DNA of 64,000 nt from Paenibacillus sp. MZ04-78.2 (GCF_024213375.1 NZ_JANAVJ010000002.1:230498-294497); one strand, 5' to 3'. Shown: positions 18,055-27,053, counted from the first letter of the stretch. Notes: generated by a model not told the origin, from the letters alone. A program made the numbers and translations.

Positions 18055-19422
18055 CTATTCGTTAGGATGGTTTTGAGCAGCAAGCGGACCCAAAACGTGC
18101 TGTTTCTGAACAGGTTGAATGTTTACACGCAAAATACGCAAACGCTCGACCTCCGTAATTTCGAACAAGAAGCCGTTCTGCTCCAGCCTTCGGCCTTTGG
18201 AGACGGAGCCCTCCAACTGCTTGAACAGCCAGCCTCCGATCGAATCCACCTCGTCGTCCTCGATCCCGAGGGCAAGCCGTTCGTCAAGATCCTCCAGCAG
18301 CACGCGCCCGTCAACGGAGTAAGCATCTCCGATCTTCTCCACCTCGGGCAGCTCCGTTTCGTCGAATTCGTCGTGAATCTCGCCGACGATTTCTTCGAGA
18401 ATGTCTTCGGTGGTAATCAGCCCCGCCGTTCCGCCGTATTCGTCGATCACGACGGCGAACTGGGAACGCTTCTTCTGCATTAGCCGAAGTACGTGGCTGA
18501 TTTCCATCGATTCGGGCACCATAATCACCGGACGCAAGAAATCTTTGAGATCGTGTTTCTTGTCCGGATCGCAAGTGAGCACGTCCGACATATGGACAAA
18601 TCCGATGATTTCATCTTTATCGTTCGTGGCCACCGGATAGCGCGTATGCTTCGTTTCGTAAACGATTTTTAAGTTATCCTCAAAGCTGAGCTCGGTAAAC
18701 AAACAATCCATATCGGTCCGCGGAAGCATAATTTCTCTCGCGACCCGATCGGAAAACTCAAATATATTAGCGAATAACGCCAGCTCGTCTTTGTCGATAT
18801 GACCGCTCCGGGCGCTCTGGTCCATCAAAATCCGAATTTCTTCTTCCGTATGGGCTTCTTGCTCGATAGCAGGCCGAAACCCGGCCAGCTTCAAGAGCTT
18901 GTTCGCGGCGCCGTTCAGCAGCCAGATTACCGGATAAAAGAGTTTGTAAAACAGCATTAAAGGAGCCGACAGCCATAGAGAGGTTGCTTCCGATTTCTGA
19001 ATAGCCATGGATTTGGGCGCTAGCTCGCCAAGCACGATATGCATGAAGGTGATTACGGCGAATCCGATCGCAAACGACAAGGCATTGGCATACCAGGCTT
19101 CTTCGAGTCCGAACACGGCCAAAGCCGGTTGGACGATCAGATGCGAGATAGCCGGTTCGCCTACCCAGCCCAAGCCCAGCGACGCCAGCGTAATGCCAAG
19201 CTGCGTGGAGGACAGGTAAGCATCCAGCTTTTGGGTTACGGCGAGCGCATACTTGGCTTTCGGGTTTCCCTCGCTCTCCAACTGCTGCAGGCGCGTAGTC
19301 CGGACTTTCACCAATGCAAACTCCGCTGCGACAAAAAAACCGTTCAGCAGCACCAAAAACAAGACCAGTAAAAGATTAAGCGAAATTAATCCGAAATCGA
19401 ACCCCGTACTGTGACTTTCCAA
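18055..19422 (-). CDS. CNNM/CBS/CorC_HlyC domain membrane protein (hemolysin family)
   Basis: 455-residue protein with a DUF21/CNNM membrane domain (about residues 1-190, LLVLFLVLLNGFFVAAEFAL, STQLGITLASLGLGWVGEPA), a CBS pair (about 215-340, MLPRTDMDCL and FAVVIDEYGGTAGLITTEDI) and a C-terminal CorC_HlyC domain (YSVDGRVLLEDLDERL). Relatives are implicated in Mg2+ or other divalent cation efflux. TTG 19422 follows AAGGAG at a slightly long distance. First gene of a pair with the YtvI-like gene. Confidence 0.9.
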   Translation of the reverse strand: MESHSTGFDFGLISLNLLLVLFLVLLNGFFVAAEFALVKVRTTRLQQLESEGNPKAKYALAVTQKLDAYLSSTQLGITLASLGLGWVGEPAISHLIVQPALAVFGLEEAWYANALSFAIGFAVITFMHIVLGELAPKSMAIQKSEATSLWLSAPLMLFYKLFYPVIWLLNGAANKLLKLAGFRPAIEQEAHTEEEIRILMDQSARSGHIDKDELALFANIFEFSDRVAREIMLPRTDMDCLFTELSFEDNLKIVYETKHTRYPVATNDKDEIIGFVHMSDVLTCDPDKKHDLKDFLRPVIMVPESMEISHVLRLMQKKRSQFAVVIDEYGGTAGLITTEDILEEIVGEIHDEFDETELPEVEKIGDAYSVDGRVLLEDLDERLALGIEDDEVDSIGGWLFKQLEGSVSKGRRLEQNGFLFEITEVERLRILRVNIQPVQKQHVLGPLAAQNHPNE

Positions 19423-19468
19423 GAAGGATCAGTCTCCTTTGCAAAAGTAAAATGAGATAATGACTGAA

Positions 19469-20605
19469 TTACACAAATGCTTTCCGCTTGCCGAAATCGA
19501 CATCTTTATAATACGTATCGACGACCAGAAGATTCGGTCCGCAGCAGTTCGCCGCCGGACAATGGCAGCTCACGACTTTATTCAGGCGATGTCCTTTCCA
19601 GCGCTCGAAGACTTGATCGAGCCGATCCGCATGAATGTTGCCAAGCGCCGGCACATCCGCAAAATCGGTGACGAAAACATCGCCCGTGAACAAATTCACG
19701 TTAAGGCGGTTGCGGCCGTCCGGGTCGTTGCGCACGGTCACGTTCGGCTCGCGGCGAAGACGGGTTACCAGCTCCCGGTCCTCCTCCAGCGGGCTGCAAG
19801 CATAAAAGGGCAGCGTGCCGAACAGCATCCATAAATCACGGTCGCGGTCGTCGAGCAGCCGATGAATCGCGGCCCGCGTCTGATCCAGTGTCAGCACCGG
19901 CAAATTGGAGGCGAAAGCGCTTGAATACATCGGGTGCACCTCGTGGCGGCGGCATCCCATCTCTTGAATCAGCCGATGGATTCCGCTTAGCTTCCCGTGC
20001 GTCCGGTAATTGATCATCGATTCCGCCGAAACGAACATCCCGCCGCTAGCGAGCGCTTTCGCATTCTCGACCATCCGTTCATATAGCTTGGCCGCCGTCG
20101 TGGCAGATACTCTTCGGTCTGTCCGGACGAACCCGACTTCGTAGAAATCGTCGGCGTTCAAATAGTTGAATGAAATATGCATCACGTCGAGATAAGGAGC
20201 CATCGCTTCGTATCGTGAAAGGTCCAGCGTCACGTTGGAATTGATCTGCGAACGGACTCCCCGTTCCCTGGCGTAACGCAGCAGGGGGACGATATAGTCG
20301 CGCACCGTCTGCTCGTGATAGCTCGGCTCCCCGCCGGTGATGCTGATCGTCTCCAATCCCTCGACTTCGTCCAGCCGCTTCAAGATGACATTCAGCGGGA
20401 TGCGCGGTCCTTCCGATACCATGAGCGATTCGCCGACGGCGCAATGCTCGCAGCGCATGTTGCATAAATTCGTCACGGTCAGCTCGACGCTCGTCAACCG
20501 GTGTTCGCCATGCGTTTGCAACGAGCGCAGCGGGTCCCACGGATCGTATTCGGGCGTTATCTGGGGCAATACGGGCACATCGTTGACGATTAAACGGTTG
20601 AACAT
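19469..20605 (-). CDS. yfkAB: Radical SAM protein YfkAB
   Basis: 378-residue radical SAM enzyme. The [4Fe-4S]-binding motif is CNMRCEHC (CxxxCxxC, about residues 47-54), followed by SITGGEPSYH. The C-terminus has the CxCxxxxC motif (CHCPAANCC, about 349-357) that defines YfkAB, probably an extra cluster site. In B. subtilis the gene is annotated as yfkA and yfkB; here it is a single intact frame. The reaction is unknown. AGGTGT lies upstream of ATG 20605. Confidence 0.9.
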   Translation of the reverse strand: MFNRLIVNDVPVLPQITPEYDPWDPLRSLQTHGEHRLTSVELTVTNLCNMRCEHCAVGESLMVSEGPRIPLNVILKRLDEVEGLETISITGGEPSYHEQTVRDYIVPLLRYARERGVRSQINSNVTLDLSRYEAMAPYLDVMHISFNYLNADDFYEVGFVRTDRRVSATTAAKLYERMVENAKALASGGMFVSAESMINYRTHGKLSGIHRLIQEMGCRRHEVHPMYSSAFASNLPVLTLDQTRAAIHRLLDDRDRDLWMLFGTLPFYACSPLEEDRELVTRLRREPNVTVRNDPDGRNRLNVNLFTGDVFVTDFADVPALGNIHADRLDQVFERWKGHRLNKVVSCHCPAANCCGPNLLVVDTYYKDVDFGKRKAFV

Positions 20606-20715
20606 GTTGTTTTTTCACACCTGACTTGTTTAAAAAGTAAAATCTAACAATAATATATTACCCATTGTATCGTAATACGATTGAAAATAAAACCGCCGTC
20701 CTGCCGCATCGTACC

Positions 20716-21072
20716 TTACTCCCGCTGTTCGGAAAGGTCGCTGCCGCGCGGCTTTGCCCATTTTCTTGCCCAATTTCCCATTTCCACAAGTATGGTTTGA
20801 AAGTCTTTGCCTTTATCCGTTAAGGAATATTCGACGGTAACCGGTACCGTAGGAAACACTTGACGAAGAATAATCTCATGCTCCTCCAGATGACGCAAAA
20901 TATCGGTCAATGATTTGGTGCTGATATGGTCCAGATTACGGCGCAATTGATTGAATCGCTGCGGACCTTTAAACAGTTGACGGAGGACAAGGAAAGACCA
21001 TTTTCCTCCGAAAATTTGGAGTGCCTCCTCCACGGAAGCCATGCATTCCTCTTCGTTTGAAATTGGGTCCAC
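20716..21072 (-). CDS. HxlR family transcriptional regulator
   Basis: 118-residue winged-helix regulator of the HxlR (DUF24) family: EALQIFGGKWSFLVLRQLF, GPQRFNQLRRNLDHISTKSL, LTDILRHLEEHEIILRQVFP and VEYSLTDKG. One Cys (EEECMA, about residue 10) lies at the N-terminal position used for redox sensing in several relatives, so thiol-based sensing is possible. GTG 21072 has a perfect AAGGAGGTGA upstream. No target gene is adjacent in divergent orientation. Confidence 0.92.
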   Translation of the reverse strand: MDPISNEEECMASVEEALQIFGGKWSFLVLRQLFKGPQRFNQLRRNLDHISTKSLTDILRHLEEHEIILRQVFPTVPVTVEYSLTDKGKDFQTILVEMGNWARKWAKPRGSDLSEQRE

Positions 21073-21171
21073 TCGATCACCTCCTTACGAAAGGGAAGTT
21101 AGTTTATAATTTAACATTATACTAAAAAATCAGCTATGCTTCAAATTAAAATCCAAGCGCCTGACAACATC

Positions 21172-21200
21172 AAAAAAAAGACAGCTTCCGGGAAGCTGCC
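21172..21200 (-). terminator. Terminator after the first HD-GYP gene
   Basis: On the minus strand GGCAGCTTCC and GGAAGCTGTC form a tight stem followed by a run of seven or more T. Confidence 0.85.
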
Positions 21201-21216
21201 TCTGCATACGCTGAAA

Positions 21217-22311
21217 CTATATAGGTTTATAGTTGACGCCGGTGATCATGACCGACAGCATTTTGGACAAATCGATTTCGGGCGTATCCTTCAGCTCCTG
21301 TCCCTCCGCATCCTGCAGCAGCCGCACGACCGGGCGCTGCGGCACGTTCGCATTCAGATCGACAACCACTCCCGTTTCACCCGTGTTTAAAGTAACGGTA
21401 ATGCCAATCGGATAGATGGCGATTTTATCTCGGAACAGCTCGATCTGCTGGGTTTCGTACAAGGTGCCCGATCCGGTAAACAAAATTTCCATCGCCTGAT
21501 GCGGAAGCATGGCGCTGCGGTACACGCGGTGGGTCGTCATGGCGTCGTAAGAATCGACCAGCCCGATCCAGCGCGCGTATTCGTGAATTTCCGAGCCTTT
21601 CAGTCCGCGCGGGTACCCGCTGCCGTCCAGTCTTTCGTGATGCTGAAAGGCACAGTGCGCAGCAAGCAGCGGAATGTTGGGCTCGTCCTTCAGAAATTGA
21701 AAGCCGAATACCGTATGGTGCTTGATCTGCTCATATTCGCTGTCCGACAGCTTTCCTTTTTTGCGCAGCAGCTCAAGCGGAATTTGGGTCTTGCCCACGT
21801 CGTGGAGCAGCGCCCCAAGGCCGAGCGTCATCAGCTCTTCCCGCTCGTACCCGTGCGCCATGCCAAGCATCGTCGCATAGATGCACACATTGAGTGAATG
21901 CTGGAACAAATATTCGTCCATGAGGCTTATATTGGTCAGCATAATCATGGCATCCTTGTGCTGGCTCAAATCGTCCAAAATCATGCTCATCATCCCGCGA
22001 AACGCTTTGCCGACCTGCAGCTGACCCACCAGCTTGCGCTTGACCTGATCCTCCATCATTTTACGGAAGGAGGTCCGGATCTGGGTAATCGCATGGAGCC
22101 GCGTCTCTTCGCTAAGGACATCGCGGACAATCAGATCCCGGGTTCGAGGATCGTCGATATATACAAAGTCTACACCATGCTTGCCCAAGCGGGTAATAAG
22201 CGCCTGCGTCAATTCCACCCGCTCGCCAAGCAGTGTCAACCCATCCGAGTTGTATATTTTTTTTCCAAGGCGCATGCCGGGTTTGACTATGCTTAGCGGA
22301 AGCAAACGCAT
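21217..22311 (-). CDS. HD-GYP domain protein 1 (probable cyclic-di-GMP phosphodiesterase)
   Basis: 364-residue protein. The first 110 residues resemble the DUF3391-like N-terminus common to such proteins. The HD-GYP domain follows, with LLHDVGKTQIP (metal-binding HD, about residue 170) and HHERLDGSGYPRG (the HD-GYP signature, about 230). It is expected to hydrolyse cyclic-di-GMP or act as a degenerate sensor. ATG 22311 is used, with no strong ribosome binding site visible. The upstream gap holds the uppP terminator and a Spo0A-box-like sequence. Confidence 0.9.
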   Translation of the reverse strand: MRLLPLSIVKPGMRLGKKIYNSDGLTLLGERVELTQALITRLGKHGVDFVYIDDPRTRDLIVRDVLSEETRLHAITQIRTSFRKMMEDQVKRKLVGQLQVGKAFRGMMSMILDDLSQHKDAMIMLTNISLMDEYLFQHSLNVCIYATMLGMAHGYEREELMTLGLGALLHDVGKTQIPLELLRKKGKLSDSEYEQIKHHTVFGFQFLKDEPNIPLLAAHCAFQHHERLDGSGYPRGLKGSEIHEYARWIGLVDSYDAMTTHRVYRSAMLPHQAMEILFTGSGTLYETQQIELFRDKIAIYPIGITVTLNTGETGVVVDLNANVPQRPVVRLLQDAEGQELKDTPEIDLSKMLSVMITGVNYKPI

Positions 22312-22411
22312 TTACGAACCACGTCTTCTTTCTAAAAGAAAAATTTAGAAAATTATCAATATGATTAAGCGTATCGAATTCGAATAAAAAGAGCAATATA
22401 TTTTTTCGCGT

Positions 22412-22422
22412 TTTGACAAAAT
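22412..22422. promoter_or_regulatory. Spo0A-box-like sequence upstream of HD-GYP gene 1
   Basis: TTTTGTCAAAA on the minus strand differs by one base from the 0A-box core TTTTGTCGAAA and lies about 100 bp before the start at 22311. A perfect TTGTCGAA is at 22486-22493, but on the far side of the uppP terminator. Confidence 0.3.
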
Positions 22423-22439
22423 TCATATGATCTGCTGAC

Positions 22440-22480
22440 AAAAAAAGCCGAAAACGAGAGAAACCCCTCAATTTCCGGCA
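22440..22480 (-). terminator. Terminator after uppP
   Basis: On the minus strand GCCGGAAA and TTTTCGGC form a stem with a 15-base loop, followed by TTTTTTT. Confidence 0.7.
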
Positions 22481-22505
22481 AAATATTGTCGAATTCCGAA
22501 CAATG

Positions 22506-23312
22506 CTACCGCAGCACGAAAATCCAGAACAGCGCGGCGGCGACAAAGCGATAATACGCAAAATACGACATGCTGAACTTTTGTACGAATTTGATGAACG
22601 TGACGACCGCGAGCAGCGCTACGATGAATGAAACGATAAAGCCGATGGCAAAAAATCCGAGAGCGCCGGAAGAGAACATATCGAGGTTTTTTAGCAGCTC
22701 GTATCCGGTAGCCGCTACCATGACGGGGATGGCGATAATAAACGTAAAGTCGGCGGCGGCCTTGCGGCTCGCCCCGGCCAGCATCCCTCCGGCAATCGTC
22801 GATCCCGAACGGGAGAAGCCCGGCCAAATCGAAATGATCTGCCATAGACCGATGAAGAACGCCTGCTTGTACGTCAGCTCGTCGACATCGTGCGCCGTTA
22901 CCTCTGGCTGGAACTTCTCCCCGACGATGAGCAGCACACCTCCGAGGATCAAGCCGATAAGCACGGTGGACGGCAAGAAAAGGTGGGCTTTAATAAAGTC
23001 TTTCGTCAAATACGCGATCGCCAGCGTCGGCACAATCGCCAGCATAATATGCAGCAAGTTCATCCCTTTGCCTGCTTTGGGCTTTTCCTTGCTGAGGCCG
23101 AAGAGCCGCAAAATCCGTTTCCAATACACGACGACCCCGGCCAGTATGGCGCCGAGCTGAATGACGATCTCGAACGTTTTGATCAATTCATCCGTATCCG
23201 GAATCCCCAGCAGCGTGCTTGTCAAAATCATGTGGCCCGTGGACGAAACAGGCAAAAACTCCGTCAAGCCTTCCACGATGCCGATAATCACCGCTACCCA
23301 CCAATCGTGCAT
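22506..23312 (-). CDS. uppP: Undecaprenyl-diphosphatase UppP (BacA)
   Basis: 268-residue integral membrane enzyme that dephosphorylates undecaprenyl diphosphate to recycle the lipid carrier of cell wall synthesis; it also gives bacitracin tolerance. The family motifs are IVEGLTEFLPVSSTGHMIL (about residues 11-29, with the EGLTEFLPVSSTGH catalytic signature) and WPGFSRSGSTIAGGMLAG (about 160-177). I chose ATG 23312 with GGAGG upstream; GTG 23324 is an alternative. Single-gene unit. Confidence 0.96.
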   Translation of the reverse strand: MHDWWVAVIIGIVEGLTEFLPVSSTGHMILTSTLLGIPDTDELIKTFEIVIQLGAILAGVVVYWKRILRLFGLSKEKPKAGKGMNLLHIMLAIVPTLAIAYLTKDFIKAHLFLPSTVLIGLILGGVLLIVGEKFQPEVTAHDVDELTYKQAFFIGLWQIISIWPGFSRSGSTIAGGMLAGASRKAAADFTFIIAIPVMVAATGYELLKNLDMFSSGALGFFAIGFIVSFIVALLAVVTFIKFVQKFSMSYFAYYRFVAAALFWIFVLR

Positions 23313-23408
23313 ACGATCCTCCACTCTCTCCCACGAATTGATCCAGTTCGTATCATTTATCGCTTTTTATATTCTAGCTTGTTTGCCGCGGATTGTACAC
23401 ACCGGGAA

Positions 23409-24863
23409 TTAAGTATCGTGCGGCGATTCTCCGACCGTGCGCCATCGCCGGGAAAAGCTGCGCTGAAGCGACGTTTCGTCGCAAAGCTCCCGGAGCAGCA
23501 CATCGCGCAAAAATTCCGGCAGGAAGAATTGAGGCTCCGTCCCTTCTCCGAGAGACGTGAAGCCGACCCGGAACGTAAACATGTCGATGGAGCCGACCCA
23601 ATACTGCCGCTCCGCCTCCAGCGGCTGCCCGCCGACGTCCACGGCGCGAATTTTCGCATAATCGGCCCCTTCCGGGTCGTAATGTACCGTAAGTCCGTCC
23701 ATGCACAGCGTCCCGAGCACTTTGCCGCGAAAGCCGTAGCCGTACAGCGGTTTGTCCATAAACTCGGGAAGCAGCGATTCCTCCAGCGCGCGAAGCAGCC
23801 GCGTTCCGGTCAGCTTCATCCGGCACGGGTTGATCGGCGACGGGCATAATTGAAGCAGCATACCGGCCGATACCGGGCCTTGCAGCAGCCCGCCGAGCAG
23901 CTGTCCGGCATTGACCAGGCCGATCTCGGCTCCCGTCCACCGGCGCAATCCCCCGGCCAGCAAATTCCCGAGCGGCGATTCGCCATACCAATCGAACGGC
24001 ATCTCGACAGGCAGGCGGGCCACCTCGCGGTCCAATTCGGCGGCGGCGCGAAGGCTATACTGCCCGATCAGGCTGCGGATCTCCTCATCCTCCGGCTCGA
24101 TAGCCACCGCTTGTACGGAAGCCTCCGCACGCGCCAGCTTCTTTTCCGCAGGGTCCCATTCCAAATCGACGACTCCGACGTATTGTCCGTATTTGCCCGC
24201 GGCGCAGACGAGCGTCCCGCCGATGCGCAGCGGTTCTTCGAGCAGATGATGCGTATGCCCGCCTAAGATCAAATCAATGCCCGGCACTTCGGCCGCCATG
24301 CGCTCGTCGTTGCGCAGCCCAAGATGGGACATGACGATGAGCACGTCCACTTCGGGACGAAGCTGCCGGACAAGGGGCGGCACGGCGTCGAACGGCTCCC
24401 GCACGTCCCACCCGAGCAGGTTATAAAACTCGGGAAAGCAGGCGGTGACTCCGATCAGCCCGATGCGCAAGCCCGCTTTTCGGACGATATGATACGGCAC
24501 CGCCCAAGGTGGCAGCGCTCCCGTAGCCGATGACGGCAGGTTGCAGAGGACGGTGGCGAAGCTGGCCTGTCGGCCATACAGCTCCGAAAGCACGTCCTCC
24601 GTATAGGACAATCCCTCGTTGTTGCCGAGCGTGACCGCTTCATACCCGGATGCATTCAGCACCGCGATGTTCGCCCGGCCGTCCGTCCCTTCGGTTTCCG
24701 GACGCATCCGGTCGATATGATCCCCGATATCGAGCGTAAGCGTCCGCTCTTCTCCGGCTTCCGCGCGAAGCCTCCGCAGGACGGAGGCGATGCGGGGCAT
24801 TTGTTCAAAGTGGCTGTGAATATCGTTCGTATGAAGGACGCGCAGCCTCATTCGTTCGATCAC
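23409..24863 (-). CDS. YunD-like metallophosphoesterase / 5'-nucleotidase family protein
   Basis: 484-residue protein with an N-terminal calcineurin-type metallophosphoesterase domain. Metal-ligand motifs are HTNDIHSHFEQ, LDIGDHIDR, TLGNNEG (the GNHE-type motif), MSHLG and GGHTHH. A C-terminal 5'-nucleotidase domain follows (PLGNLLAGGLRRW, FRVGFTSLGEG). There is no signal peptide, as in YunD of Bacillus, so it acts in the cytoplasm, unlike secreted UshA types. GTG 24863 has AAGGAAGG upstream. The substrate is not certain. Confidence 0.85.
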   Translation of the reverse strand: MIERMRLRVLHTNDIHSHFEQMPRIASVLRRLRAEAGEERTLTLDIGDHIDRMRPETEGTDGRANIAVLNASGYEAVTLGNNEGLSYTEDVLSELYGRQASFATVLCNLPSSATGALPPWAVPYHIVRKAGLRIGLIGVTACFPEFYNLLGWDVREPFDAVPPLVRQLRPEVDVLIVMSHLGLRNDERMAAEVPGIDLILGGHTHHLLEEPLRIGGTLVCAAGKYGQYVGVVDLEWDPAEKKLARAEASVQAVAIEPEDEEIRSLIGQYSLRAAAELDREVARLPVEMPFDWYGESPLGNLLAGGLRRWTGAEIGLVNAGQLLGGLLQGPVSAGMLLQLCPSPINPCRMKLTGTRLLRALEESLLPEFMDKPLYGYGFRGKVLGTLCMDGLTVHYDPEGADYAKIRAVDVGGQPLEAERQYWVGSIDMFTFRVGFTSLGEGTEPQFFLPEFLRDVLLRELCDETSLQRSFSRRWRTVGESPHDT

Positions 24864-24994
24864 AAAGGCACCTTCCTTCAAGTAGCGAGTAGATGAACGG
24901 AGCAACCTCCATCTCCCTTGAAACATCACCAACCATTATATCATTTTTCGCTAAAAATATGGTATGCTGAAACTTAAAAGAACAGCCCGCAAAG

Positions 24995-25060
24995 CCGGTG
25001 AATCGCGAGCTTGACGGCGGCCGGAGCAACCCTCTGCCGCACTGAGGCTCCATTCGCCGG
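24995..25060 (+). promoter_or_regulatory. Structured 5' leader, candidate riboswitch upstream of moaDE
   Basis: CCGGTGAAT (24995-25003) can pair with ATTCGCCGG (25052-25060). Inside, GGAGC (25023-25027) pairs with GCTCC (25047-25051), with CTC/GAG continuing the stem. GCGGC (25017-25021) could pair with the loop GCCGC (25036-25040) as a pseudoknot. The element ends about 25 bases before the ribosome binding site. A molybdenum-cofactor riboswitch is the obvious candidate by position, but I could not match its consensus. Confidence 0.4.
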
Positions 25061-25098
25061 ACTTCGAAAGGCCGCTAGAACGAAGGAGTAGAGCAACC

Positions 25099-25815
25099 AT
25101 GAAGCTGAAGCTGCTGCTTTTCGCCGGATTGGCCGAGCATTTCGGTTCTCCGGTACTGGAGCTGGACATAGAACAAGACGGGCTGACGCCGCAGGAGCTC
25201 AAAGCGCTGCTGGCCGCCCGCTACCCCACGGCATCGGACGTGCTTAAGCAAGCGTTCGTCGCGGTGAATCAGCAATATGCGGACGATGCGGTCCGCATCA
25301 CCGGGCAAGACGAAGTCGCGCTCATCCCGCCGGTTTCCGGCGGCGAGCCGGAGCCCTACGCCATCACCCGCGATCCGATCCGTACCGATGAGGTAACGGC
25401 TAAAGTGCTGCACCCGGACCATGGCGCGACGCTGGCGTTTGTCGGCACCACCCGGGAATTTACCCACGGCAAAAGGACCGTGATGCTGGAATACGAAGCC
25501 TACGAGCCGATGGCGCTGAAAACGATGCGTCAAATCGGCGACGAGCTGTCCTCGCGGTGGCCGGGTACGCGGCTCGCGATTACGCACCGGCTCGGTACGG
25601 TGCCGGCAGGCGAGACGAGCGTCGTCATTGCCGTATCCTCCCCGCACCGCGACTCCGCCTATGAAGCGAGCCGTTATGCCATCGAGCGGCTGAAGCAAAT
25701 CGTGCCGATCTGGAAAAAGGAAATATGGGAAGACGGCTCGGAGTGGAAGGGACATCAGCAAGGTCCCTGGAATCCGGCAGCCGGTCTTCCGCAGGAAGGA
25801 GAGACGCTGGCATGA
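25099..25815 (+). CDS. MoaD-MoaE fusion, molybdopterin synthase
   Basis: 238-residue fusion of both molybdopterin synthase subunits. Residues 1-81 are the MoaD ubiquitin-like sulfur carrier, ending in the Gly-Gly of IPPVSGG. MoaE follows with AFVGTTREFTHGKRTV, YEAYEPMA, ITHRLGTVPAGE, HRDSAYEA and IWKKE, which covers the usual active-site residues. MoaD normally needs a free Gly-Gly C-terminus to be thiocarboxylated, so cleavage after SGG is expected, as reported for the MoaX fusion of Mycobacterium. GAAGGAGTAGAG precedes ATG 25099. The stop overlaps the next start by four bases. Confidence 0.93.
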   Translation: MKLKLLLFAGLAEHFGSPVLELDIEQDGLTPQELKALLAARYPTASDVLKQAFVAVNQQYADDAVRITGQDEVALIPPVSGGEPEPYAITRDPIRTDEVTAKVLHPDHGATLAFVGTTREFTHGKRTVMLEYEAYEPMALKTMRQIGDELSSRWPGTRLAITHRLGTVPAGETSVVIAVSSPHRDSAYEASRYAIERLKQIVPIWKKEIWEDGSEWKGHQQGPWNPAAGLPQEGETLA

Positions 25816-26888
25816 ATGTATCCGACAGCATGACGGAGCAGCAGAACGTACAAGTCGCAGACCGGGAACGGTATTCGCGGCAGATGCTGTTCGCCCCCAT
25901 CGGGGAAACCGGCCAAGCCAAGCTGCTGCAAGCCCGTATCGCCATCGTGGGTATGGGCGCGCTCGGAACGGTGCTCGCCAATCATATGGTGCGCGCCGGT
26001 ATCGGCTTCGTGCGCCTGATCGACCGCGACTTCGTCGAGCGGAGCAATCTGCAGCGGCAGATGCTTTACGACGAAGCGGATGCGGCCGGCTCCGCGCCCA
26101 AAGCGGAAGCGGCTGCGGCCCGGCTTGGCGCGGCGAACTCCGGCGTTGTCATCGAACCGGTCGTGGCTGACTTGAACTTCGCCAATGCCGAGCAATGGCT
26201 GTCCGACGTCCAGCTTATTCTGGACGGCACGGACAATTTTGCGGTGCGCTTTTTAATTAACGATGTCAGCGTCAAGCACGAAATTCCGTGGATTTACGGC
26301 GGCGCCGTAAGCTCCCGCGGCGTCTCGCATACCGTCATTCCCGGCGAAACGCCTTGTCTGCGGTGCTTGTTCGACCAACCGCCCGCGCGTGGCACGACGG
26401 AAACATGCGATACGGCAGGCGTGATCGGATCGATCATTCATACGGTCGCCTCCCACCAAGCGGCCGAAGCGCTCAAGCTGCTTGTGGGGGTCCATCAGCA
26501 GCTAAGCCGCAAGATGGTCCATTGGGATCTCTGGTACAACCAATACGCCGCGATCGACGTGTCGAAAGCGCGCAAAGCAGATTGCCCTTGCTGCGCGAAA
26601 CGTCAATTCGAATACCTGGATGCTTCGCTGGAGGAAGATACGATCCAGACGCTGTGCGGCCGGAATTCCGTCCAAATCCAGCCCGTTGCCCCTGCAGCGC
26701 TATCTTTGGAAGAATGGGCCGAACGGCTTCAGCCGCTTGGACCGGTCGAGAAAAATCCGTTTCTCCTCAAGCTTCGTTTGGACGAATCGTTGACATTGGT
26801 GCTTTTCCCGGACGGACGAATGATCGTACAGGGCACCGAAGACCCTATTCTGGCCAAAAGCTTGTACAGCCGCTATATCGGAATGTAA
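25812..26888 (+). CDS. ThiF/MoeB family sulfur-carrier adenylyltransferase
   Basis: 358-residue E1-like enzyme that probably adenylates the C-terminus of MoaD. It shows RYSRQMLFAPIGETGQAKL, the nucleotide-binding loop IVGMGALGTVLANHMVRAG, DRDFVERSNLQRQ, LDGTDNFAVRFLIND, and the zinc-binding pairs CLRC (about 188) and CPCC (about 258). A C-terminal extension of about 95 residues lacks the Cys-containing rhodanese signature of MOCS3-type proteins. ATG 25812 overlaps the moaDE stop (ATGA) and has AGGAAGGAGAG upstream. Coupling to moaDE supports the MoeB role; a ThiF role is less likely. Confidence 0.88.
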   Translation: MNVSDSMTEQQNVQVADRERYSRQMLFAPIGETGQAKLLQARIAIVGMGALGTVLANHMVRAGIGFVRLIDRDFVERSNLQRQMLYDEADAAGSAPKAEAAAARLGAANSGVVIEPVVADLNFANAEQWLSDVQLILDGTDNFAVRFLINDVSVKHEIPWIYGGAVSSRGVSHTVIPGETPCLRCLFDQPPARGTTETCDTAGVIGSIIHTVASHQAAEALKLLVGVHQQLSRKMVHWDLWYNQYAAIDVSKARKADCPCCAKRQFEYLDASLEEDTIQTLCGRNSVQIQPVAPAALSLEEWAERLQPLGPVEKNPFLLKLRLDESLTLVLFPDGRMIVQGTEDPILAKSLYSRYIGM

Positions 26889-26947
26889 TTCGTTTACAAA
26901 TACAAAATACGAAAATTCGTTAAAAATATTAATTAATTTTTACTTCA

Positions 26948-26955
26948 TTCGACAA
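26948..26955. promoter_or_regulatory. Perfect Spo0A box upstream of HD-GYP gene 2
   Basis: TTCGACAA, the exact complement of the TTGTCGAA 0A box, lies about 100 bp before the GTG at 27054 in an AT-rich gap of 165 bp. An eight-base match can occur by chance. Confidence 0.35.
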
Positions 26956-27053
26956 AATTCGAGTGCCTTGGGTTCATTTTCCTGTTATCATGAGACAAAA
27001 GGGACTTTTACTCCGGTAAAGCCCCGTGACCCCAGGACAGAGGTGAACCCGTT

